Assembly: GCA_964200075.2 (NCBI GenBank)
Contig: CAXNAA020000077.1
Span: 1 to 29,543 of the forward strand
Direction: 5' to 3'
Length of the DNA: 29,543 nucleotides
Source: Sphacelaria rigidula
Taxonomy: Eukaryota; Phaeophyceae; Sphacelariales
Both the position numbers and the translations under genes were made by a program. The notes below the pieces were generated by a model. That model worked only from the letters and a program-made list of their open reading frames with translations. It had not been told where the DNA came from and did not search any database. Shown here piece by piece: positions 1-9,324 of this stretch (position 1 is the stretch's first letter; every line of letters starts with the position of its first letter).

Positions 1-390
1 CTTTCTGCCCCCCTCACAAAAAGTTGGCTGCTACGTGCCTTGCTTTGGGTACGACCCAAAGAGAGTTACCGTGGGTATACCGGTACGTAAGAACACCACG
101 AACAAGAATCAACGACCACAAACCGCACACAGCTGTCGTGGTTGTGTGTGTGCGCAGGGGCAGCTGTCACGCTGTCACCCCGGGTGATAAAGAAGGAGGG
201 GGCCCGCGAATACATGCGGCGCAACTACAAATATCACCGGGGTGTGTTATATTGTGTACCCCCGGTGATAAATCGATGGTCTGTCAGAGACGCCCAAAAT
301 TACCACCGGGGTGTCGTATACTGTGGGGGGTTTCTTATATTGTGTAGGTGTCTTATATTGTGTCATTTACGGTATTCTTGTTGAAACAAA
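1..390. other. Unassigned leader region with a small hairpin
   Basis: No convincing gene is seen. The short open frames here lack codon bias and recognisable motifs. The stretch from about 170 to 360 repeats related words (CACCGGGGTGT, TTATATTGTGT) several times. It includes an inverted pair at 232-242 and 260-270 that could form an 11-bp stem with a 17-nt loop. The Gypsy pol relic begins around 395. This region does not look like the gag or protease that should precede it, so the element is either truncated or replaced here. Confidence 0.5.
232..270. repeat. 11-bp inverted repeat (hairpin)
   Basis: TATCACCGGGG at 232-242 is the exact reverse complement of CCCCGGTGATA at 260-270, around a 17-nt AT-rich loop. 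Related half-copies occur at about 178-190 and 301-312. Function is unknown; it may be part of a decayed terminal or subterminal repeat. Confidence 0.6.
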
Positions 391-394
391 CTAG

Positions 395-925
395 CCGCCA
401 AGATTTATAACTGAAGTGATCATTGAGCGACGAATTGTAACGGTTGAAGACCTCCAATCCGAAAAAGTACCGGATGCTTTTAGCCGCCTCGTTGTAGCTT
501 GCACAGCCTTCATGTGGTCAGCAGTCAACACAACAGCTATGGTACAAGTAGCAAATCCGTCGAATCGGCACGTCCAACTCCCACGAAATTTGCTATTGGG
601 ATATATCTCACGAGTTGAGAGGAGTAAGCCGACGGAAAACGTCAGTGAAATTTCACGAGTCGAAATAAACAAGCCGACGGGGAACGTTAGTGCAATTTCA
701 CAAGTTGAACAGCAAAATACTGACGCAAGAAAATAAATAACTGACCACAGCGCTCGAAAATGCGATCAAAGATACCACCTTTTCTGAACATCATAAGAGC
801 CAAGTGCTCGATTTATGCATCAAACACAGGTCAGTCTTCTCACTGTCATCGCGGGAGCTAGGTTGTTGTACGATCGGAAAGGCAACTTTCCCCCTAGTTC
901 CGGGGACGAATATGGACTCTGTACA
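395..925 (+). pseudogene. pol: Gypsy pol linker between protease and RT (broken)
   Basis: The frame from about 395 to 736 encodes the segment that normally follows retroelement protease. Its pattern VQVANPSNRHVQLPRN is typical of the Asn-Pro-rich linker of Ty3/Gypsy pol. Two near-identical sub-motifs follow, centred on SRVERSKPTENVSEI and SRVEINKPTGNVSAI, which suggests a small internal duplication of about 54 bp. The reading then shifts to another frame at about 741 and continues to about 925 with HKSQVLDLCIKHRSVFS, the lead-in to RT. No protease DTG/DSG motif is found upstream. Confidence 0.75.
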
Positions 926-1650
926 GGGCCAATCCCAGGATCCAAGAAGTCATCTATGAATGTGGAGATGAGATGGAAAAATACGGGATAATTGAAGAAA
1001 GAGCCAGCCCATGGGGCTCTGCGGTGACCATAGTAGCAAAACATGACGGTATAGCCCGATTTTGTGTCGGCTATAGATCCACGCTTAATTAAAGTCTTGT
1101 GCGAAAATCATGGCCTATGCCTAATTTGGAAAATCGTATAGACACGGTGGCAGGCGCAAAATTTATCTGTCTTCGGTGTACAGAGCGCGTTCCATCAGAT
1201 CCCAATAGCGGAGGAGGAGAAAGAAAAAACGGCCTTCGTCACCGAGAAAGGTAGGTGGGTGTTCAACCGAGTGCCGTTCGGCTTGGCATCTTCCCCGTTC
1301 ATTTTCTCGCGAATGATGGCTCTTACTTTCTCACATTTTGGACCCAAGAGCGATCTGTTAGTGTACACGGATGGTTTGGTCGCCTTTTCCTCCACATGGG
1401 GTAGTCACCTGGCTCTACTGAAAGACATGTTCAAAGCACCGAAAAAAGGAGGTCTTGCTTTCAAGCCCTCTAAAGTACAGTTTGGACCTCAGGAGGTCAA
1501 GTACCTCGGCTGCACTTTCCGCTGACGGGATCAAAATTGGGGAAAACCGCGTAAAGGCCATATTAGATTTTCCCACACCAACGAATATCAAGCACTTGCG
1601 TCCGGTGTTAGGAACGATCAATTATTCCGAACCTCGCACAGGTTTTCGCT
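925..1650 (+). pseudogene. pol: Reverse transcriptase domain, broken and catalytically dead
   Basis: The domain is recognised by KYGIIEERASPWGSAVTIV, FCVGYRSTLN, VQSAFHQIPIAEEEK, FNRVPFGLASSPFIFSRMM, and the palm and connection residues up to LDFPTPTNIKHLR. Residues needed for catalysis are lost. The first catalytic Asp is Gly (SVFGVQSAF, codon 1175-1177). The YxDD box reads YTDG (1364-1375). The usual Asp of the RFCVDYR motif is also Gly. There is a stop at 1090-1092 and frame changes near 1167, 1510 and 1650. Family knowledge: both metal-binding Asp positions are required for polymerisation. Confidence 0.88.
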
Positions 1651-1653
1651 CTG

Positions 1654-2405
1654 GTGGTGAATGTCACGAAAAAAGAGGCAGCCAAGGAAGTAGCTACACG
1701 CTGGAGTGCCGAACACGATGCAGCTTTCGCAGAAGTAAAAAAGGCTTCTCACCACTACTCCGGTCCTTCATTTTCCAGACTTAAAAAAAAGTTCACCATT
1801 CAAATCGACGCATCTGGAGAGGGTGCCGGCTCAGTCCTCACCCAAGATAAGGAAGGCAAAACTTCAATCGTAGCGTATTTCAGTCAGCGTTCAATCGTGC
1901 TCAGCGGCACTACTCTGCCACACTCGAAGAATGTTATGCAGCTGTATTAACTATGCAACACGGGAGGCCTTTTCTACGGGAGAGACATTTCACGTGTGTG
2001 AGCGACCATGCAGCACTACGGTACCTCTATTCCATGCAAGACACGAGCAATATGTTGACAAGATGGGCAATAGCTTTACAGTCATTTGACTTCACTGTGA
2101 AGGACACACCGGGGAACTTGAATATTGTTCCGGACACTCTATCGAGACTCTTTCGTTTCGAAAAGAACCAGAATAATGAGGTCAAACCTCTGCTCGCGCC
2201 AATTTGTCGGAACATCCCAGAGGACCCCGCATTACATGCGAAGAAACCGCGCCAACTGTTTCAAATTTCAGCGGATAAACTGGATAATCTGGAACCAGTA
2301 CAGAGCGGCAGAGAACTTTTTACTGTCAACGCTACCCACACGAGCGCTACACATATTTCTACGTATATCGACAAAGACAAGTCGCGAACCGAACAGGCAA
2401 AATAA
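1654..2405 (+). pseudogene. pol: RNase H domain of Gypsy pol (frameshifted)
   Basis: FTIQIDASGEGAGSVLTQ carries the first catalytic Asp. After a frame change near 1927 the new frame gives ECYAAVLTMQHGRPF with the catalytic Glu. CVSDHAALRYL, RWAIALQSFDFTVKDTPG and VPDTLSRL complete the Ty3/Gypsy RNase H signature. The frame ends at TAA 2403-2405 in the RNase H to integrase tether but reopens at once in the same frame. The active-site residues I can identify are retained, so the damage is frameshift and stop only. Confidence 0.85.
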
Positions 2406-3647
2406 TATGGCTCTTATATTCAATATCTAACATGCGACGACGCACCGTTACCGGAAAAGGAGACGCTGACTTCCATGTTCTACTTGGTGCTCCGTGACGG
2501 TATTTTGTTCAGATCATACTTGCCGGGGAACCTTCGAAAAAAAGGCACCCGTCGCGATAGACTTGTGCTACCAGACGCTCTGCTTAACTTCGTTTTGCAC
2601 TCATATCACGATCATGTGTTGTCAGGAGGTCACCTCGGATTCAAGCCAACCTGTGAAAATATTAAGAACAAGTATTATTGGCCGACAATGAGCCAAGATA
2701 CGCGAAAATGGTGTCCACGTTGCCATTCCTGTCAGAGGAGAAAGACGGCCCATAACCGTCCGAAATTGCCTGTAGGCCACACACATGTGAACAGACCTTC
2801 TGAGCGGATATCGATAGATCTTGTCGAATACAAGACGATTTCAAATTCATCAGCCGGTGTGCCGTGTAAGTAGGTATTATTTGTTATGGATCATCTGACA
2901 CGATATGCACTGTTTATTCCCATCCCGAACAAATCAGTCAATACTGTGGCAAGAATTCTGGTCGACCGTGTCTTCACGAAATTTGCGATACCAGAAAAAT
3001 TACATTCTGATCAGGGCAAGGAATTTGAACACCGGGGAATATACCAGTTGCAGTTGATCCTGAAATTTGACGAAACACGCACGACACCGTTCCGCCCTTG
3101 AGGCAACTCTGTTTCAGAACGCGTACACTCGAACTTGCACGCCATGTTAGCCGTGCACAGCTCCGTCAAACAAGACAACTGGGCGACTATGCTACCCTTC
3201 GTGCAAATGGCGTATAATACATCATTCAACACCTCAGTGCAAGAAACACCCTATTTCCTCATGTTCGGACGTCAACCAAATTTACCTGTGGACGTTATTT
3301 TGGGCATTTCCGAAAAAGGGCACGCTGTCGATGTTGAACAATACGCGAAAGAGAGAAGGGACAACTTGCAGCTAGCTGTTGAAATTGCAAGACGCAACTT
3401 GAAAAAACGAGCAGACAAACAAAAGGCAAGCAATGATAAGTTCAAGTCATACCCTGTCTTTAAACCTGGCCAACAAGTGCTACTGTTCAGGCCACACCAA
3501 GACACAGATCGTCCAAATCCAAATTTGGTGTTACCGTGGCGGGGGCCTTACAAGGTCGTCAACCAAATTTCCCTGGTTGTCTATAAGGTTAAAATAAGCG
3601 AGGATGCTGTGGAGACGTCAGTACACCTCGCTCACCTTGAGCAATAG
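2406..3647 (+). pseudogene. pol: Integrase domain of Gypsy pol (in-frame stops)
   Basis: A single frame carries the zinc-binding HHCC module (HDHVLSGGHLG ... RCHSCQRRK) and the DDE core: the first Asp in ISIDLVEYK, the second in LHSDQGKEF, the Glu in GNSVSERVHSN. It ends with the typical MAYNTSFNTSVQETPYFLMF and FGRQPNLPVD motifs and the C-terminal beta-barrel region (FKPGQQVLLF). TAG at 2871 separates the HHCC and first Asp from the rest, TGA at 3099 separates the second Asp from the Glu, and TAG at 3645 precedes the tail. All triad residues are preserved. Confidence 0.92.
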
Positions 3648-3916
3648 TATCCACGAGAACGACCCCCAGCCCCCGAGTTTGACCGACTCGACGAGTATTT
3701 CCTAGGCAAAAATTACCCATGCCTCAACTTGACCGTCCGGAAGTAACGAAACCAAGAGTTGAACGTTACGTCGTTGACAAGATGGTGCGCCACAAACGAG
3801 GCCCGAGAAGAAAGAGCCATCAAAATTACAAGTACCGTCTCCGTCTTCAAGGCTACGGGCCGTCAGTAGACTCGGAGTACCGAGCGGACGAGATCCACAA
3901 GGTCAACAACTCATGA
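3648..3916 (+). pseudogene. C-terminal tail with chromodomain-like motif
   Basis: After the TAG at 3645 the same frame continues as PRERPPAPEFDRLDEY. A frame change near 3720 then leads to ERYVVDKMVRHKRGP and YKYRLRLQGYGPSVDSEYRA. The pattern YxVxKIxxHR...YxxRWKGY...W/YxPxxxI is the chromodomain signature; here one aromatic-cage Trp position is Leu and the other Tyr. Chromodomains at this position target integration to modified histones in chromoviruses. The fit is by pattern only and should be checked by profile search. Confidence 0.65.
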
Positions 3917-4032
3917 ATGCGCATCGAATAAAACACGTTAAATAATACGCGCTAATTTGACTCACCATCTCAAAATTTAAGGCGAGTTGAAAAACAAATC
4001 GTGTCATACTCATTACATGACTAACAAAACTT
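3915..4032 (+). repeat. Unit 1 of a three-copy repeat of about 130 bp
   Basis: The unit reads GCGCATCGAATAAAAC, ACGCGCTAATTTGACTC, CATCTCAAAATTTAAGGCGA, TCGTGTCATACTC and ends CATGACTAAC. It begins at the end of the chromodomain frame. Two further copies lie at 4292-4431 and 4437-4576, so this is probably part of the element's 3-prime untranslated or LTR-proximal region. Confidence 0.75.
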
Positions 4033-4051
4033 TGATTGATTGATTGATTGA
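4033..4051. repeat. Simple repeat (TTGA)n
   Basis: About four and a half tandem TTGA units separate unit 1 from the following spacer. This is an ordinary microsatellite. Confidence 0.8.
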
Positions 4052-4291
4052 CTGTCGCGCATTCACTGACCCCCCAGGAGTCCAGCCGTGGTCTCATGAT
4101 AGACGTACCCAAAAAACACGAAACTGAAACACGCTCTGAAGAAAAGAAGGAACAGAAAAAGAATAAGTCGAACAAAATGCCATGACAGACAAAGTTGTCA
4201 CAAAAAAAAGTAATATAAAAGTCAACACAAGCAAAGCACAGAAAGAAATGGCCGACCTAGAACGACAAAAAAAGGGAAAATGTCTGGGAAA

Positions 4292-4431
4292 AAATCGCGT
4301 ATCAAATCAAACCAAGTTGAATAATACGCGCTAGCATGACCCGCCGCCCCCAAAATTCGCGAAAAAAAAAAAATTATAAGGCGAGCTGTAGTAATTTTTC
4401 GTGTCAAGCCTACACGACTAACTATTATTCA
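4292..4431 (+). repeat. Unit 2 of the three-copy repeat of about 130 bp
   Basis: It shares GCGTATCAAATCAAACC, AATAATACGCGCTAGC, ATTATAAGGCGAGCTG, TCGTGTCAAGC and ACACGACTAAC with the other units. It carries an expanded A-run at about 4364-4375. A spacer of about 260 bp of AG-rich DNA separates it from unit 1, whereas units 2 and 3 abut. Confidence 0.75.
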
Positions 4432-4436
4432 GACAT

Positions 4437-4576
4437 GAACGCGTATCGATCAATTCAAGATTGGACAATATGCGCTGACTTGACTCGTCGTCTCAAAAAT
4501 CCGGAGAAAAGAGGCAAAATTATAAGGCGAGCTGAAAAAAAAGTCGTGTCATATCTACACGACTAACAATAATATC
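4437..4576 (+). repeat. Unit 3 of the three-copy repeat of about 130 bp
   Basis: It shares GCGTATCGATCAATTC, ATATGCGCTGACTTGACTC, ATTATAAGGCGAGCTG, TCGTGTCATATC and ACACGACTAAC with units 1 and 2. It directly follows unit 2. A repeat that recurs beside a retroelement 3-prime end fits an untranslated-region satellite, but no function is visible. Confidence 0.75.
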
Positions 4577-5875
4577 GGGACAGATCTCACGACCAAAATA
4601 CAGGTCAACGGTGAAGAGAGACTTGGTCTTTGAATCAAGGCCTTATCAGCATAAGGGAAGCTTGCTGACAAGGATTACCGTACAAGCTCTCTCAACTCCG
4701 AGCAAAATGCTCTGAGAAAAGAAAAGCACATTTTCCCCATCGTTGTCTCCGATATCAACCACCCTGGTTACCTTATATTATCACGCGACCACCCTAGCTC
4801 TACCCCTCTGCAAGTCATGAGCGGACCTCATGGGAGCAGACCGTCGGATACGGTAATCTGTGCAGATCGTTCAGCTGATCACCGAATGAGACTTGCACGA
4901 AATTTAAAGGAAAACAATTCATTTTCCATTTTTTTTACACGAGCCTGTAGGAGAACGTCGATAATGTTTTTGGTGAGTGTTTCTCAACACCCAGTATAGA
5001 GGATATGACGCGTTCGACTACAGGCTACTATAAAAGTCTCGCAGAAGCACATACAAATTAGACTCCCAAAAATACCATTCTCCTGAATGCCCGCCACGAG
5101 CCTTCACAGGTGGACTCAAGGCGCATCAAAGGGGGGGAAGATGTTGAGATCGCCATTTGGGCACATGCGGAGAGATTCCCTTTTATGACGTGTAACCTAG
5201 TGAATGGCTGTTACAGGGGTAGGTCGCAGGAGCCCCGAAACTCCCGTATCCGTACAGCCGGATCTGGGACCCCAAGGTAACAGGGATCTTCCCAGCGAAC
5301 TGCTGGCTATACCTGGGGATCACTTCGTCTTCGTCTCCGGGCTAGCTCGCCCGCGGTCGTCGAGATTTTCCGAGTGATCTACTTGCCTCAACGCCACGAC
5401 TCACGGTCAATCCTTGACTACATAACACGCTGAAAATCATCGGCCACCTTCGACGGTTCCTACCGTCACCGGGAGTCTCACGACCTCCACATCAGTACTA
5501 AATATTGAGTGACTTACGGGCTGACCGGTCATCGGGCGTACTGCCAATTTTTAGCCAAGATTTTGACTGTTCTGTATTTTTGATCGATGGATACTATTCC
5601 GATCGTAATTTTGGAGAAACTAAATGGATTTTTTTTTCGAAATTCTACCTACTTATTGCACTCGAGCCGAGAAACTGTGTTTCACGGTCAAAAACACCCT
5701 CCTGATAAACGAGGTATCTACTCGTATCGCCCGATAACACCAAGTAACACTAACTTGGGCACTGTGTTTTGCGCAGGATCTGTTTACGATAACAAACTCT
5801 ACCGACACTAGCACTTGGGAGTTCTGTCGAAGTGTAGTACGCGAGAAATTCCTGAAACAACCCGGAATAGTTCTG
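4577..5875. other. Unassigned region, possible LTR relic
   Basis: No convincing gene is found. A good TATA-box-like TATAAAAG lies at 5029-5036. The region downstream of a Gypsy pol is where a 3-prime LTR would be expected. Without a second LTR copy in the window no LTR border can be set. GC-richer DNA from 5200 to 5480 has no recognisable feature. Confidence 0.3.
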
Positions 5876-6298
5876 ATGCTGACCACCATATACGAAAATA
5901 CGGCGGTCTTTCACCGATCAGATGAGAGAAACGAGTGGTATATAAGTGGCAAAATAGCTTTGATTGACCCACACATTGCGCCGCTGCAAGACAGGCAGCT
6001 GCTACCATCAATCACTGAGGATACAACATCTCCGTGCTACGTCAGTTTGATAGCCCCAAGCTGCACGCAACCGCCTTGCGCGGTGATAGAACTGAAACGA
6101 TGGGTATTGGGAGCGCCTTGTTCGTTTGACGAAAGAACGAACAGCCAACACACGCCGTACTGGCTTCAACAGTGTGTAGACAACACTGCGTGCCGACAAA
6201 CATTATTTTCGGCAAAGACGAACGCAGTGACAGTAAGGCAGCTCAAGCAGTCCCAGCGGAGACCAAATCGTCTCCGCAAAGGTCTCAACACACCATAG
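5876..6298 (+). CDS. Weak hypothetical open frame, 140 codons
   Basis: An ATG-started frame of 140 codons with balanced amino-acid composition, seven Cys and no recognised domain, signal peptide or membrane segment. No homologue is recognised. No splice sites or promoter decide its reality. It could be chance, a decayed transposon frame or one exon. Low confidence. Confidence 0.2.
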   Translation: MLTTIYENTAVFHRSDERNEWYISGKIALIDPHIAPLQDRQLLPSITEDTTSPCYVSLIAPSCTQPPCAVIELKRWVLGAPCSFDERTNSQHTPYWLQQCVDNTACRQTLFSAKTNAVTVRQLKQSQRRPNRLRKGLNTP

Positions 6299-6475
6299 CG
6301 CAAGTACAGCTACAGCACATGGGAGAGGGCGTGAGTGTGTTTGTGCTGCAGCACAGTGAAACAGGACATGTCCCATGGGATAGTTCTCTCCTTAATTTTT
6401 GACGGGTTTTCAATTAATATGAATGAAGTAAATGATAACGTACATCCTTGTGCAACTCCTTGTAAAATATATATC

Positions 6476-6830
6476 CAAGTTTTGGGTAGTGTTGGGATCG
6501 TACCGAACTCTATCCCATTTAGGTAGAGTATTGAAATCATACCCCAGAGTTTCTCCATAGCCGGATATTTGAGACTATCTACCCAGTTTTGGGGTATAGT
6601 GTTGAGATTATAACCAAACTACCCAATGTTGAGTATTGAGATTATACCCAAATTTCGGCTAAAGTAGTGAGATCATTACCAAATTGCCCAATATTTTAGT
6701 GTTAGGGTCATCCCCAACTCTACCGAAATTGCGGGAAGAAATATTGATATTGAACCCGATTCTACTATTTGATTTCATACCCAAATTATTCAAAACTTGG
6801 GTAGAGTGAATTTCCGGGTATCGCCGAAGG
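6476..6830. repeat. Degenerate minisatellite, unit about 35-40 bp
   Basis: A motif close to AGTATTGAGATCATACCCAA recurs at about 6488, 6528, 6566, 6598, 6631, 6665, 6698, 6740 and 6766. Most copies are followed by a CTACCCAATTTTGGGT-like segment, which is itself weakly self-complementary. Spacing is mostly 32 to 42 bp. Related fragments continue to about 7110 and resume at 7211-7260. No coding content. Confidence 0.7.
6785..6822 (+). repeat. Direct repeat copy 1 (pairs with 7211-7250)
   Basis: AACTTGGGTAGAGTGAAT plus the flanking CCGGGTA is repeated at 7211-7250 with few changes, about 430 bp away. It probably belongs to the same degenerate satellite family and brackets a divergent stretch of it. 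Confidence 0.65.
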
Positions 6831-7110
6831 TTGTTCGAAATGTGCTGTATAGACGGGCAGGGTATCGGGGAGCGAACATATCGAAGTATTGCCAGTCATG
6901 TGTATGATACATACCGGAGTGTTGTACCTGAGTATTCGGACGTTCCACTGGGGGTTTGTGACGCGCTCTAGTCGCCTGCAACTTGAGAAAAGCGAAAACA
7001 GCCTACACCATGAAGAAGCACGTAATGACAACGCCACGGAGCAAATTGAATATTCGATACCCGGGTATTGCTGAGATTACTTACCCCTCTTTTGGTGATA
7101 GTATTGAGAC

Positions 7111-7200
7111 CGTACCGTGGGGAGATGGCTTGATCCCTTGAGACCACGGACTCGCCCCGAGGAAGGGGTGGGTTCAAAGTGCGACGCAAAAAAAATACAA
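7111..7200 (-). repeat. Dispersed repeat, copy A (inverted copy at 14160-14245)
   Basis: On the minus strand the segment contains GCACTTTGAACCC, CCTTCCTCGGGGCGAGTCC, GTGGTCTCAAGGGATCAA and CGGTACG. It matches GCACTTTCAACCC, CCTCCTCGGAATGAGTCC and GTGGTCTCGAGGGATCAA at 14167-14222 in the same order. A weaker possible third copy is at about 4060-4110 (GTCC...GTGGTCTCATGA). It sits inside the minisatellite, which suggests insertion. Confidence 0.7.
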
Positions 7201-7269
7201 CCCCCCCCCCCAATTGCCCAGAACTTGGGTAGAGTGAATACCCGGGTAATGTACCCGGGTACCCGAAAG

Positions 7270-8480
7270 TACACAGGCTAACCGACCTGCCCGTGGAATA
7301 AGTCAAGGTTGCTTTCTGTAGGGTGTTCGGTTTGACTTTAAGGCATTTACAGAAGTACAACGGAGGCATTTTATTGGTAAATACCCTTCCGACCATGCCG
7401 GAGTCTTTGGAACAGGGCTCTATACCCTGCCAAGCCATAATGGATGCCACCTCGTTCTTCAAATGGCGCAATGAATACGGGTCGTATCAAACGTAACAAC
7501 AATCGGAGTTGGAGGTGCAAGGAGCACCATTCGTTTCTTCCCTCCGCCAGTGGCAGATGACATATATTTTGGTGAGGGATTGAGAGACGTGATGTGTGTT
7601 GAGAGATATGGCGAGTCGGTCTTGGTGAAGTACAGCAGGAAAAATCCAAGAAAATGCGAGTGAGCAGCCTCGGAAGATGGCTATGTGGGCAGAGTAGGCG
7701 TGCTTTACACTAGGTACAGAAGAAAACAGTTACAGGGAATGCAGTGCAAATGATATGTCTTGACGTGAGATGAAGATGTGTTCTACAGCACAGCCACGCA
7801 GTTACTTTCTGTTTCTCTAGTGTAGAAGCAGGTGCAGGGCGTACACGTCGATGACTGTGAGTGCGACGGAAGATACCACCCGACACTCACTCTTGCGCTT
7901 TGCCCTCCTCAACCGAAGCACTTGGGGTGATGATATAAGCTACCCAGTGGTGATTTGACATGCATTGAACCCATTAACAAGGAGAGCAACACGATATTGG
8001 GAATGTGGTCTTCCCTCAAGCTTGTTTTTGTTGTTAACTGACTTACTTCTGCTGTGTGATCTTGGATGGTACCTAGTGTGGGGACGGGTCAGCCGATATC
8101 GAAAACATGCAAATGTGGGTACGTTAACAACGAGTCATCTGATTCCTAGGGCAAAACCGTACAGCAGTAGAGGTGCCAGCGGAATAGCTATCATAAAAAA
8201 TGGCCAACTCAGTTGGTGTACTTTCAACTACTAGGGGGTATTCAGTATGTTAGCATATATGTAGCATGTATGCAAATGTCATCACAACGACCTACGGGAC
8301 TAGCCTGCTGAGACCGAGAACGAAGCACATTGGGAACATCCCTCAGTATAGAAGGAACACTGGGTGCTGTAGTGTAGCATCGCCTCTTCAGGGCCGGGTC
8401 GTGGTGTGCCCCTAGCTAGGTGCCAAGTAGTGGCCACTTTGAAGGTGTGCACAACCCGAACAAGAAGCTACTGAGCAGTT
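7270..8480. other. Unassigned region
   Basis: About 1.2 kb with no supported gene. Open frames on both strands are short and overlap one another without recognisable motifs. No TIRs, satellites or RNA genes were recognised here. Confidence 0.5.
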
Positions 8481-8539
8481 GTTAATTGCAAGTACAAGTA
8501 TCAGACGTAAGTGTATGCTCGATAAGTATTTTGTCGAGT

Positions 8540-8890
8540 CTCTGACCGAGTAGTTGTATGCAAACAACTTCAATAGTTGCACAGTGTTGTAGCCGAGTAG
8601 TTATATTGCAGACAGTTGATTGTATAGGGTTCTGATCGAGTAGTTCTTTCTCAATAACTACAGGTTTCCGACCGAGTAGCTGTTTTTGCAAATAACTAGC
8701 TGTACAGGTTTGTGGCCGAGTAGCTGTTGTTGCAAACAACTTTTACAGGTCTGTGACCGAGGAGTTGTTTGCAAATGACCAATCGTGCACATTTCTGAAG
8801 GAACGGTTGTTTGTTGTTTGCATACAAATAGGTGCAAAGGCTACTGACCGAGTGGTTGTTCGCACGCAACTATTATAGTAGTTACAGCCT
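8540..8890. repeat. Minisatellite with a palindromic unit, about 44 bp
   Basis: The word GACCGAGTAGTTGT or a close variant recurs at about 8544, 8591, 8633, 8670, 8714, 8755 and 8846, spaced about 36 to 46 bp, with one double spacing. In the best units it is followed by TGCAAACAACT. AGTTGTTTGCAAACAACT is a perfect palindrome, so each consensus unit can extrude a hairpin (for example 8553-8570, one mismatch pair). No coding content. Confidence 0.8.
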
Positions 8891-9324
8891 TCTTCACGGA
8901 AAAAAACCCAAAATCTGTCATCAGCAAATGCCTTCTGCACTACGCACCCAATAGTCGCATACATGGTATCATACTGACCCCAATGAACAGACGAAGACGG
9001 CGACAAAGTAGGATTTTTTTGAAGGCTATAGCGGAGGCGCTATGGACAAGAATGTGTCTCGACCAACCAGCGCCTTTGAAACTGTTCCGAAATTGAAAAT
9101 ACGAATTCCAAGCCCAATTTCCACCGAATATCCATATGCTTCAAATCTTAGCGACCATCATCACCTCAAGAATCTAACGGCAGAAACGGATTTGAAAACG
9201 GTTCCAACGGGGTCGAATTATACCCGAAACCGTAATGGTTCGCTGATGTGGAGTTTGGCGTCGTCTCATTTCCACACATGATACGCAGGGAAGGCTCAGG
9301 GGCCTCATGACGATTTCCCATCTG

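Larger units (their letters stand above)
395..3916 (+). mobile_element. Relic Ty3/Gypsy (chromovirus-type) retrotransposon, pol region
   Basis: Translation in shifting plus-strand frames gives the pol domains in canonical Ty3/Gypsy order: protease-RT linker, reverse transcriptase, RNase H, HHCC-DDE integrase and a C-terminal chromodomain-like tail. The order RT-RH-IN with a terminal chromodomain is diagnostic of chromoviruses within Ty3/Gypsy. The frame changes near 730, 925, 1167, 1510, 1650, 1927 and 3720. In-frame stops lie at 1090, 2403, 2871, 3099 and 3645. Gag, the protease active site and a 5-prime LTR are not seen. From about 1929 to 3720 one frame holds with only stops, so the 3-prime half is better preserved than the 5-prime half. 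The element is non-functional. Confidence 0.9.

Noticed and set aside
5029-5036. TATAAAAG as promoter of a 3-prime LTR
   Set aside because: Kept only as a possibility in the region note. No second LTR, polypurine tract or LTR border could be identified to confirm it.
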